Source: Tieghemiomyces parasiticus | Lineage: Eukaryota > Kickxellomycota > Dimargaritomycetes > Dimargaritales > Dimargaritaceae | Assembly (NCBI GenBank): GCA_027575765.1 | Contig: JANBPT010000628.1 | Coordinates: 1 to 27,877, forward strand | Reading direction: 5' to 3' | DNA: 27,877 nt | Shown: piece after piece, positions 1 through 10,205 of the stretch | Layout of the letters: every line of letters begins with the position of its first letter | How positions within the stretch are numbered: position 1 is the stretch's first letter | The notes under the pieces: model-generated | Databases searched by the model: none | What the model saw: the letters and a program-made list of their open reading frames with translations, nothing else | Told to the model about the DNA's origin: nothing | Program-made: the position numbers and the translations under genes

Positions 1-890
1 CCTAGAGGGTGGATCAGAACAAGGGGCAGTCCAGTGGGTACGTGCCAGCCGTCAGGGGAGAATAGGGAAGAAAAGCGCCAGAAAGGTTATTTGAGTGGCG
101 TGGGTGGATTGTAATGGTTAGGCGGTTAGGTAGGGTTCAGAGCGATAAAAAAACAACGGCTAGATCCAAACGACAGGGAGGTAGTCAGTGCCTTGGAGTG
201 GGTAGTAGGAGAACGGATAGATCAATGGGACTGCATACTGAGGTCACTCGAGCAACGGAAGGTCAGTATCGAAATGGAGAATCGGGCGCAAAGGGTCGGA
301 CGCTAACACGGCCTGTGGACGCAGTAGGCCGGGGTAAAATGTCCTGAAATATAAAGGAGAGGCGATGCAGCCACGGCCAGGAGGGACAAATAATTTCATA
401 CGCCGGGGATTTAGAGGAGGCTCAACGGCGGTGCAAGCTGATTAAGCCCGGCTAGAGAGGACAAGCCTGAGTATAAGGGTAGGCGAAGAAGAAGGAGTAC
501 GAGGAGGAACGCAGACAAGTGTGTGGCTTTAATGGTAACTAGCAATGTGTGGAGCTAAACGAAAGGTCGGGCCCTTCTAATGTACGGTAACGTGCGACTG
601 TCCAGCGGCTATGCAGAGCTGTTGGATGCCAACTATGCGGAACAGAGAGCTGAAGAAAGGGGGGAGAGGAAAGGGGTGAGATACTTTCTCAATTGGTGGA
701 AATCTAAATTACGCGATCGAGGACAATGACCTGTAAAGCGCTAGAGCGCTGATGAAGTATGATGCTGACTGAAATTCGGTTTCGGGACAAGTAACGAAAA
801 TGAATGGGGCACCGGTGATTAAAAAAAAGTAGGGGCTAGAGGCGGAGTGGGCAGGCAGGGGTAGGTGTGATGGGCAGTGTGCGTACAGGT
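1..890. other. Gene-free, purine-skewed stretch
   Basis: No reading frame here looks like a real gene; the longest is 77 codons and has no recognisable motif. The plus strand is clearly enriched in A and G: lines I counted by hand (61-120 and 361-420) are about 65-68% purine. The skew fades near 890, just before a TA run at about 938-951. Nothing identifies it as a repeat or a known element. Confidence 0.5.
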
Positions 891-3800
891 GATAATAAGA
901 TGTATATTATTGAACGCAACGGCCGATAGTAGGGTCTATTTATATATATATATGAACATCGGACCCATGAAGGCGGAAGAATAGCAGTGCTACTATAGCA
1001 CACATTTACTCTCTCACATAGTGGAGGTTGCGAACAGCCGCAATTGCGGCCAGATGGAATACGCGGTCCTTAAGTTCCCATCGTCCCAACAGATGAGGCT
1101 TACTGGTCAACAGTCCCCTCCATTTGTCGGGCGGGTATACCTACCGCATATCCCCAGGCCAGTAGACAGTGAGAGGTACTGAAATAACCCTCTCTATGGG
1201 CGCGACCAGAGGGTGGATGTCAATCATAGCGCAACCGCCTTTTTCACTCTCTCCTTGTGCGCTCATTTTGGCAAGATGGTCCATGCTGGGGTAGTAGCCA
1301 GTGTAACCAGTGAGAAAGAGAAGAAGCTGATGCAAGAAAAAAAGAAAAAGAAAAATTGAAACAGGTAAACCTGACTGGTGAACTAAATCTCCGGTGGGTG
1401 GTTAAAACTGATGTAGTCAGAGGTCAACTGCTAAACGATCTTCGTTCTTGGTGTGATAAATATGTGTGTGTGAGAGGGGGGGAGGGAAATTGGGGTGTTG
1501 AAGTTGTGGCCCGATTGGTCCCTAGTTACCCTCAACTATGTAATGGTTAGTACAGAGAATCATTTATTGGTGAGAACGGGCCAGTACTGGGCTGGCCAAG
1601 ATGATGGGAAATTAGAGGCCCAGAGCGCATTTTCGGGTCGATGCAGATTGGCCGAGCGGAGCCATTCGCGACGGCGGCGGCCGAAAAGAAGAGGAAAAAG
1701 CCGGATGCACAGGATTATCGCAAGCCCCCCCCCACGGTAGCGTGAATACTTGTGTCAGTAAGCCTCAGGCTGGATTACAATGCCCAGTCAGGGCCAGACA
1801 AGTGAAATGTATGGTTATTGTAAACCGAGTGAGGGCACATATTAAGGCTGGCGACAAAGCGCGTGGCCGCTGCATAACCGCGAACGGTTACAGCCCTGGT
1901 AGCCCCTAACTTGCCAATCTCTCCATGTCCGACCACTCCCCCACTTACGCTTCGCTTTTTTTTTTGCTAGCTTCCGGTGCGGGTTTCGAGGGAAGACCTA
2001 CATCATAGACTGTCTCTCGACCCGTGGCCTACCATACATTGTTAATGTTGGGGGGAGCAGGTCAGGGCGATTTAGCAGCAGATGATCCGAAGTTCGTCAG
2101 TCTTTTACGGATTTGGCTTGATTCAACAGACCCAAAGCCGCCCTGCCCGCAGTCCGCGCCACGTGGTCGCACCGCTTACCTGAACGAAGAACAGAGGGTG
2201 GCGCCACTAATATTCACACCACCACACCAAACCTAATCTTCTTCCATGCATAGTGTGCCAGCCTGACTACATTTATCATAGAATTGCCAGTTATTGGGAT
2301 ACGGCGACATTAGTAACCAGCCCGCTAGAAATTTGGAGGTGCGTTGGTCTGTTGGCGTGGCATGTATGTAGCACCAGTAGTGAGCCAGTTAATCCCCTCA
2401 CCCTAGATCTGACCGTACTCCATTACCCCAGGTACCGAGATGTATGTTCGCTGGCCACATCTGATGGTGCTGGTCTACGGCCCTGTGCCACCTGCCCACT
2501 CGTATCAGTGAAGGGTGGGGCGACCGGATCTGTCGAGACTCACATATGCATGTGACGGTTACCACCGTGGGGCAAGATATTTACCAGCCCAATGCCAGTT
2601 GGTAATTGGCCCACTGGATATTATCAATGGGGCGAGCAGGAAGAGGAGAGAGTTGACAGGTACACGGCACTAGCAGGCCACGCGATGTAGCCTACCGGTG
2701 CGGGATTGAGGAGGGCATTCCGGCTCAGAACGGTAGACTGCCTATGACGTTATCAACCTGGAGTCTAAAATACCCCCTTTGATATGTACTCTACGGCGGT
2801 GCGAGTCGTGATTAATGGCTTCGCTAGATACACCCCCCCCCCCCGCTATCAGGACCAAACCCCCTCCCCATCTCCACATTGCGGGTGCTCACTGTAACGG
2901 TACGTTCATCGGAGAGCCTGCCGCCCTTCGAACCAGGCTTATCAACCTTCCTATTCTAACACACCCCTGTGTTCAAAGGGACTTGTCTCAGGCTGGGCAG
3001 CGTAGCCTGTTAGTTTAGGAGTGCCACCTCGTGGACACGCTGACAGAAACGGTGATCAATATCTGAGGGTCCGCCTTTCAACAGCGCAAGGGGAGGGGTA
3101 GCCAACATGTGTAGGCAGAGCAAAAGGGTCAGGTCCGGATGGTAAAAGTAGGGAGGGCAGGAGGGGATACGATCCCCAAGGGGATCCACACCAAAGTTTG
3201 TGCATCATTCGCTTTGAAAACCGTACTCACCCTTTTCCCCGTTTGTCCAGTGATCTATGTCGCCGAATTGGTACCACCAAAGCCGGCGCTGATTCGCCCA
3301 TTATTCTCCGAGCAGTGGGGCCCCGTGTGATGTGCTGTCGCCATACAGCTAAGGCAAAGGGCGGATGTAGGGAGAGGAGGTAGGAGCATGCCGAATCTGG
3401 GTCAAAGGCTATTTACTCTCCATTGACGGAAAACTAGTCAACGTGCCTTTGGTTTTATTCGCAGGATATCCATATTCTAATAGACGACTGGAAAATACAA
3501 CTGCAAAAGGGGAGACATGTAGGATTGGCTGCAAAACAGACCGTGTGATATTTTCTGTTGGTCACGGTCGGTCCTGGTCAGGTTGGAAATAGTGGCAAGG
3601 TCAGATAAAAAAAAAGGGTATTGGCCAGTCATCCACCAAGAAAACATGATCATGGCCGCTGTCCGCCAATGGTTACCGAACTCGTAAACGATGACCGCAT
3701 TTGGCCGAGTGCGCTACTCTGCTGTTCTACAGCAGCAGAAGGGCAAGGATGCAGCCAATTGATGGTGGACTGCGACAGGGTGCCAAGAAAGTATGCATAA

Positions 3801-4439
3801 GGATCATAACAGAGCCTACAGATTATCGCTGTCAAAGACCAATAATGAGGCCCCAGGGAATCATGAAAAGGAGGAAGAGGTGGCGAAATGTCGCTTTTTT
3901 CACCTCTTATGACCCAGCTAGCTGGTTGGTTATATCACGGAGGGCAGGTGAAGACGAATGACCGTGCCGATCGATTTGGCCACTTCTCCCCGCGCTAGGA
4001 ATTCTCCGATTGGTTCCACTACTGCAACGGTCCTCTCTAATAGCCGTGGATTCATTTGGTACGGCCTGGTGGATTTTATTATGCCCCTTGCATCGCTGCC
4101 TACGTGCTTTCGATTTTTGTCTCAGCTACGTCCAGTAAAGTTCAGGGGTGGGTAACCAAGAGCATGTCCTGCATAACCCAGGCCTGAGGCTTTGCTGAAG
4201 AGGTGTGGGTTTTAGAGGCCCCCAAAACTGTTCTATTGTCTGCCACGCCTACACCGAAACGGCTACGCCTATCCAGAGTTGCCATTTTAAACACCCTTTT
4301 CTTTCAGGGGAGGGGTGGGTGCGGAGAGGACTAACCGTGATATTCCCTATGGCCAGGCCAGCTGCATGACTTTATGAAACTCACTGACTAGAGCACATAC
4401 GACACCCCTTTTAATTCACCGAGTGGGACTAATTCAACA

Positions 4440-4463
4440 CTCGGCTGTGGTCCCACAGCCGAG
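4440..4463. repeat. Near-perfect 24-base inverted repeat
   Basis: The left arm CTCGGCTGTGG is followed by TC and then its exact reverse complement CCACAGCCGAG, giving 11-bp arms with a 2-base centre. The flanks (ACTAATT on the left, ATTAAGT on the right) are weakly complementary too. It lies in gene-free DNA, so a role as terminator of an adjacent gene is not supported. It could be a dimeric protein-binding site or the tip of a decayed element. Confidence 0.7.
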
Positions 4464-6101
4464 ATTAAGTAGGAGGCAATTCTGGACTTATTCCTCGGGG
4501 ATTGACTAACGTTCGGTTACCCCTATCTGGATATTAGTAGCCGAAAATACCGGTAGTATTATTAACTGACACATTCTCCTGGAAGACGGCACCGATATGA
4601 TCACACTTACCCACATGCCAGAGAGTGCCGCCCCACCATTCAAGCCAGCAGTGGCCAGCAAGTCGTAGTGTCCATACGAGCCCATACCAGCCCAGTCTAT
4701 ATAGTGGCCCATTCCGTTATCAAAGGAGATTCTCCCGCTTCTTGAGTTTCTATCCACCCAACCTGGTGAACTCACGACCCCTGACGGTGCGAGTGGCTGT
4801 GCCAGGGGGGAATGATAGACTATTCGGTAGGCTATCATTTGATCAGTACGGTCGGAGGTTTTCTGTACCTTTCGCCCTTCACTTGGACGGAAGTTGGGAG
4901 GGGGGGGGGCAGATGGGAAAAGAGGGGCGGGGAAGCGCATCAATGTACATTGACAAAGAGAGAAATCTTAACCAACGGGGGATATTGTAAACCTCGAAAG
5001 CATCACAATGTGGGTTAATGAGTGCTTGAGGGGTGCCAAAACTGCATTCCATCGGCCATCACAATGACGCCATACGTCCAAAGCGGCGAACTGGTGTGGG
5101 TCATAATAATAAGGCTCAAAGAACCACCGGGAAAATTATTCGCCCTGGACGCTTGGGCCGTATATTAACCAAGCCCTAATACCCACCGCACGGAGAAAGT
5201 GGTACGGTATGGGACGTATCCTAGTGCCATCCTGCCGACTATAATCTACCTTCCTTGACCTCGGGGATTCAGGGAACCGACGACCCCTCTCAATCAGCCT
5301 CGCTCAAAGAAACCATCATCACTCCGGGGGAGGGGTTACAAACAGATGACGAAGGGCATCTAGGTTCGTGATGCAGTACACAATGTATCCCAGGTGGCTA
5401 ATCATAATCTAAGCTGTTCGGATATGCTCGTGCTTAGTTCGGGGTGGTGGTGAGCCGAAACTAGGAAGGAACTGCTTATGCATATTCCCATTAACCCAGT
5501 CGGCTAATCCATTGAGCGCAGCTATTTGGGAGCCAGCTGATTCCCCCCCCCACTCCATCCCCATTCCTATCGGGTCCGAACCGACCGATGCTCCTCTGAA
5601 GTCTATTTCAAGGTTTGCCCGAACTATTTCTATCAAGCAGATTCACCCTGATTACCTACGTCTCACCTGCACAGCTCAACCGAGTCTGGGCAAAACGCCA
5701 ATCACCAGTACTCTGATGGGACTGGGTTGATCCTCGTGCGTCCTCGGAGGCCAACTAAGCGTTCACTCGTCCCCCTCCGCGGACAATGCCGAGTTGAATA
5801 AATCCCATACCTACTGCTACTTCAGATCTTCACCCCGGAGGAACTTCTCGTAATACCAGGGGTCAATAGAAGATTTGCTTTCGTCGAATAGAAGGTCCAC
5901 AAGGCAAGGTTAAAAAAAACCACCGTATACCACTATTTTCCTAGTTTGGTATGGAAAGTGGTTTGTAGTGGTCTATGCAACAGCAACTTCCCAGGTTACC
6001 GCGTTTAGAGTACGCTCAATGATTATCGATTGGTTGGGTAGATGTAATACCTTCACTTTCACCTCTTGATTCAATAGTGACGGACTGCTCGGGTCAGGGA
6101 A

Positions 6102-6113
6102 ACCGGTACCGGT
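6102..6113. repeat. 12-base perfect palindrome (ACCGGT twice)
   Basis: Two tandem copies of ACCGGT make a self-complementary 12-mer. It is short enough that chance is plausible in a window of this size. Confidence 0.5.
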
Positions 6114-7924
6114 AAAATAATCCGTTATCGTTGTCCCGAGCCTCATACAAGCATCGGCTTGGCATCCCTTTCTGACGAAACTGGGCGCGGTACGCAGTGG
6201 CCTCTGAGCTGGTAATCTAGTTTGCGTAGCCCGTCACCTCGTGGATTTCTCTTTAGGTTTACGGGGGGAAGGGAGGGGGGTCCAGATCCAACTAAAGCAA
6301 CATGACAAACTTGAGGATTTGGCTAGTTCACAACGGAACAGAAGTCCACGCTTTACCAAAGTTTGTTGGCACCAACCGTCAGGGTTTCTCCACCGGCATT
6401 TAGACGGCATCTTCCGGCTAACAACAATTTGGGTAACAGTTCAATGGAACACTTTTCTCACGAGACAAGTCAGCCGTCCGGCGAGTGACTAACTTCGTGT
6501 GAGTTGGTAACCCACACACACCAGCCCGGAGGTCACTGAACAATCCAAGCAGCGGAAGCGCCGGCGGCCCAGTCCGGAAATCCGTTAAACCCAACACTCT
6601 TGAACCTGTGGGGACCAAAGGCGGTAAGCCGTATGACTGCCAAAGCTATTTCAGCGGTCCCTTGGTTAATGGGCTTTAGGGCGGGACTGGTAACAGTGAT
6701 TCCTCGGAATATCAGGTCTGGCCGTCGCTGAGCTAAACGGAATAGGTTGGGACTTCTAGCGTACTTCACTGATGACTAACCGTCAGCCCTTTACCATCAC
6801 CACCATCTACAGTGAGTTTTGGTCAACTGGGGGCCCGACCAGCATTATCAGATTCGACCATTAGTTGAAACGTTGGTAAGTCAGTCGGCTGACTTTGCCT
6901 CCATCGCTGTACTAGCAATATGCCGTGCATCGCCAATGGGGGTGACCTATCGACGGGGAATCTTCCTGAGACACTCAACCATGCCTCCGTGCGTATTCCA
7001 GTACCTCACTGTTCCGCCATGTAAGCATTGGTTACGGAAGCCTGGAATGGGTACCGGTGTACCAAATTTCTGCATATGGATAACTTTGCGGATCCAATAA
7101 TATATATATGCTATGTGTGACTATTTTTCATATTCATTCTATAACCGATGGATTTGAAACCTCTTAGTTATCGGTTAGACCGAAATACCCGGCCCCAAAA
7201 ATACTCTAAGATCCCTATACATTGGCATTCTCAGCCCACTGTGCACCGACTGGGCATACCTCCAGGCCTAATAGTCCACCCCTGTATTGATTCACACCCT
7301 TCTCCGTTCCTTCTTATTAAAGGACCCACCACACACCACGGCCTTATGGCTCCTCGGCCCGCTCTAGGTCATGATTTACCCGTTTCCCACCTCGCTAGGA
7401 GTGAAGGAAGTCGGATTGTAATGGTGTCCGATAAACTCGCGATTGGTCTGTAACCCTCTATGCCACACCTCATTTACCCACTCTTCTCTTCCATTTTCCA
7501 GCCGAGGGCAGCCATAGCGAGGATAGTGGCAAGAGCGGACAGCTGGTCTGCTTTCACAGTTTCTGCCCTATGGACTACCACTCGGATCGCTCTCAATCGG
7601 TCCTAATAGTGGATGGTGCACAGACAGGAAAAATCGTATAGGTAGGCCAATAGGTCGTGATTGGTGATGGTTGAAGTACATCCTTTTACCTTTATTAGGA
7701 AATGGCCGCTAAACGATCGACCTCTCATTAATCCCAGTCGCGCGCCGGTATATCAGCCAGTCCGACTTGGACGGGTACATTCCGGCCCTCTACTCTAGGA
7801 AACTGACATCATGGTCCTTAAGGCCGCTTTTGCCGGGTGTGGTGGGATTAGTGGCCACCCAAATATAGGTACCCTCATGGACCTGTGCTACACAGTACCA
7901 TCGATATACTATTATTGCCTACAC

Positions 7925-8140
7925 GACAATTGTATTGAAAAAAACTCGGTACATAAATGGAGAAGACCAGTAGAACTGGTTGGCAGGATACGAATGGAAA
8001 GAGAAAACGAAACAAAAAGGGAAAAAATGAGAAAAGAATACCCGCACGCAGCAAGGGAGAATGCAGGTGAGGGGTAAGCGGTGAGGGTGAGAGACCCCAC
8101 TAAAATAAAGAGAAAAAATAGGGAAGAAGGGTGGTTTGCA
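7925..8140. other. Purine-rich tract
   Basis: The plus strand is extremely A/G-rich; bases 7981-8040 are about 85% purine by hand count. On the minus strand it reads as a long C/T tract, which makes two hydrophobic 110-115 codon minus-strand frames appear (7912-8244 and 7919-8266). C/T tracts also precede PUF6 in this window, so it could be the promoter or leader of a lost minus-strand gene, but no such gene is visible. Confidence 0.55.
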
Positions 8141-8299
8141 AGGCCGACCGGTTCTATATTGGAATATTTTTTCATCGGGATAATAAAGGCGGAGTACCCC
8201 GAAAGGGAACACCACTCCATTATTAGCAAACGAGTTTGTGCCATGCAATGATGGATATCTTACCACCAGTGTGTAGTATTTGCGGCGTGTATCCCGTGA

Positions 8300-8366
8300 G
8301 TTTGCGTTTCGATGGTGGTAAATTGTGCGTTTAATGAGTCGAACCGTTTGCGTGTGCGTTTGCGTC
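8300..8366. repeat. Cluster of TGCGT/TTTGCGT words
   Basis: The words TTTGCGTTT, TGTGCGTTT, TTTGCGTGTGCG and TTTGCGTCG fall within about 67 bases, giving five GCGT cores in the same orientation with uneven spacing. The uneven spacing argues against a microsatellite. It may be a cluster of binding sites or a decayed short tandem repeat. Confidence 0.4.
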
Positions 8367-8557
8367 GATGAACATAGAGCAAAATGGGAATTTTAGCAGA
8401 ATGGCTAAAGGTCCAGTCTATCAGTACGTTAGCCCACAGCAGGCTGCAGTTATTCCATCCATTTCTTAAATGAAGCTTCTCTGCCCAGCTGACTCACCTC
8501 TAGGGTACCTCACCTCCATCACATCGCATGGAGAGTGGCCCAAGTACCTTGCTTTTG

Positions 8558-8848
8558 TCAAACCTTAGCTTTGTGATAACAGGGCCGGAAAGTTCTTAAT
8601 GGACCTGATGGGGAACAGCCTTTGTGCTGGCACTTCACCCACGGATTCTGGTCAGCAGTAGTAGTGGTCTTGCACTTTGCAGCCTTGGCAGGCATCAGAC
8701 CACCACCGCCACCATCATCCTGGGACTTGGTACACTGGAACCACTCCAGAATCTCACCATTGGCCCGGAGGCTCAAGCGGATGGTGGTGTAGTAATACAC
8801 GGGGATTGAGATAGCGATATAAGAATAAAGGGTTATATAGCAGTCTGT
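8558..8848 (-). pseudogene. Coding-like island, possible exon or gene relic
   Basis: On the minus strand a frame runs from a possible acceptor (GACAG, about 8849) to a TGA at 8558. Over roughly 68 consecutive codons only about 3 end in A and about two thirds end in G or C, matching codon use in the real genes here and unlike the surrounding spacer. The first part is hydrophobic (YIAISIPVYYYTTIRL), like a membrane helix, followed by a basic stretch, a run of five glycines, and a region with four cysteines. There is no ATG start and no partner exon that I could join, and I do not recognise the family. The complementary plus-strand frame at 8624-8809 is also open, so even the strand is not certain. 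It could be one exon of an unannotated gene or a pseudogene fragment. Confidence 0.3.
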
Positions 8849-9784
8849 CTTTTATTGAGGTGGCCGGTGGACAGATAATATATATCCATTCCGGCCTTGA
8901 CTTCCAACCGTTGACGCGAAGTAACAGCAGTGATGAATACGTCATAGAAAATCAGCAGGGAAAAACACAGCATGAAGGAGACGAGAGGACACTGAAGCAT
9001 ACTATCCTAAGAAAGACTCATGGTAGGATAATTCATCGAACAGTGCAGGCGACTTCGAGGGACTCGGCTTATCGTGATCGTTCCGAATCCAGATGAGAGG
9101 TCGCTGTTAAGGCTGTGATCGTAAGTCGGCGATTATTCCGACCATAATAATCAGCAATGGTGGTGAATAACATACCGGATTAGTTTTTAGCCCAGCCAAT
9201 CAATGACATTGACCTAGGCTGGTATGGCAAGTAGCGTCTACCTGGCCCTGTCGGTGCAGCTCGAGGACTTGGTGCCATCAACAGCAACGGCAACAGTCGC
9301 AACACAGGACCCACCAGTTCTGGCTCAAAATGCGACGATGCATACCGGCTGGCCACAGCCCGTGCAAACAACGCGTCACACAAGACGCACAGTTGGCGAG
9401 TGGGTAGCGCAAAATTCTAATCTCAACAGACGCAAAAATAAATCTGCTGCGATGTGAACACCTCTGCAAAATACAGTAGGTTATTGGAAAGTCGGTTGTC
9501 GCCCCCCTACTCTCTCTACTCTGAGTTTTAGCGGTTAACAATGTCTGAGCGCGCCATGTAGATCAGAGTCTTATGAGCTCGACGTAGTACGTTGCGGATG
9601 TCTGAATAATCGGATATGCGCTGTTCAACGACTCGATCACCCAGGGTTTCTTTATCAAGAATATTGTAGCAGCCTTACCACCCATCATATACTTTGGTAA
9701 TCTTTTCAAGCTACTATGGTGTGGTAGTTAATTAGAGCGACGAAGGTCGCCAACTCATGTAACTTAATTGTCCGGCCTATTTTT

Positions 9785-9806
9785 AGGCAGGCCTAAGGGC
9801 CTGCCT
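9785..9806. repeat. Short hairpin, 9-bp arms, 4-base loop
   Basis: AGGCAGGCC, then TAAG, then GGCCTGCCT. The arms are perfectly complementary. It sits about 400 bases upstream of the PUF6 start. No function is evident. Confidence 0.6.
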
Positions 9807-9871
9807 TGGACTACAAGTGCTTTCCATTACAAAACAAAGCCGTTGTCGCCTACCTCATCGAACCTATTTTA

Positions 9872-9879
9872 TCACGTGA
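9872..9879. promoter_or_regulatory. E-box palindrome TCACGTGA
   Basis: TCACGTGA contains the CACGTG core bound by Cbf1/bHLH-type factors in fungi. It lies about 330 bases upstream of the PUF6 start codon and is followed by a C/T-rich stretch. Assignment to PUF6 is inference from position only. Confidence 0.3.
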
Positions 9880-10205
9880 TTATACTTTACCACCTCTGAA
9901 GCCCCACTTTATTTTTTCTTCTTTTTTTGGCTTTCGTAGTACCCGTCAACCAGTCGGGCTCCCTAACATAATGGCATACGGTGGAGCTACTGTCGGCTGT
10001 TCCAGGTGGTCTTCATATTTTATTTTTCAGCGCACTCCAGCGGTTGCCGTGGAGCAAGATATAGCAAGTACTACTCGACGCAATTTGAAAGCGGACACCC
10101 TCACCGAGCACTTTGACCAATTGCCAGTTCCGCATGCCGTAGTTCGCTCCTGTGATTCAATTCATTGCCAGTACCTCCCCTCCTCCACCACTATTCTTAT
10201 CCATC

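Larger units (their letters stand above)
891..8550. other. Gene-free spacer of about 7.7 kb
   Basis: I see no gene. Frames are at most about 145 codons, occur on all six frames, lack family motifs, and many begin at non-ATG codons. Base composition is near 50% GC. The stretch holds scattered homopolymers (C9 near 1727, C12 near 2833, G10 near 4900, C9 near 5543), TA runs near 938-951 and 7100-7108, a 24-base near-palindrome at 4440-4463, a 12-base palindrome at 6102-6113, a purine-rich tract at 7925-8140 and a TGCGT cluster at 8300-8366. A multi-exon gene with very short exons cannot be excluded by eye. Confidence 0.5.
8860..10205. other. Spacer upstream of PUF6
   Basis: No defensible gene. 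At 9235-9410 the plus strand is locally GC-richer and has an open frame after a TAG acceptor-like site, but its codon use is only weakly gene-like. A 9-bp-arm hairpin lies at 9785-9806. C/T-rich segments around 9900-9935 and an E-box at 9872-9879 probably belong to the PUF6 promoter region. Confidence 0.45.

Noticed and set aside
938..955. TA dinucleotide run
   Set aside because: It is a short simple repeat with no flanking structure.
1650..1740. tRNA-like A box (TGGCCGAGCGG)
   Set aside because: No GGTTCGA-type B box follows at the right distance and no acceptor stem can be drawn.
2820..2850. C12 run and other G/C homopolymers as signs of assembly error
   Set aside because: Such runs recur through the spacers and none interrupts a recognised gene, so they fit genome background.
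4506..4990. Overlapping 145- and 121-codon frames on opposite strands
   Set aside because: Neither has codon bias, motifs or a plausible promoter; length is within chance.
7912..8266. Two hydrophobic minus-strand frames (110 and 115 codons), one starting at ATG
   Set aside because: Their Phe/Leu/Ser content follows directly from the C/T tract on that strand; two overlapping frames look equally hydrophobic.
8330..8360. Minus-strand GGTTCGACTC resembling a tRNA B box
   Set aside because: No A box or cloverleaf stems are found upstream on that strand.
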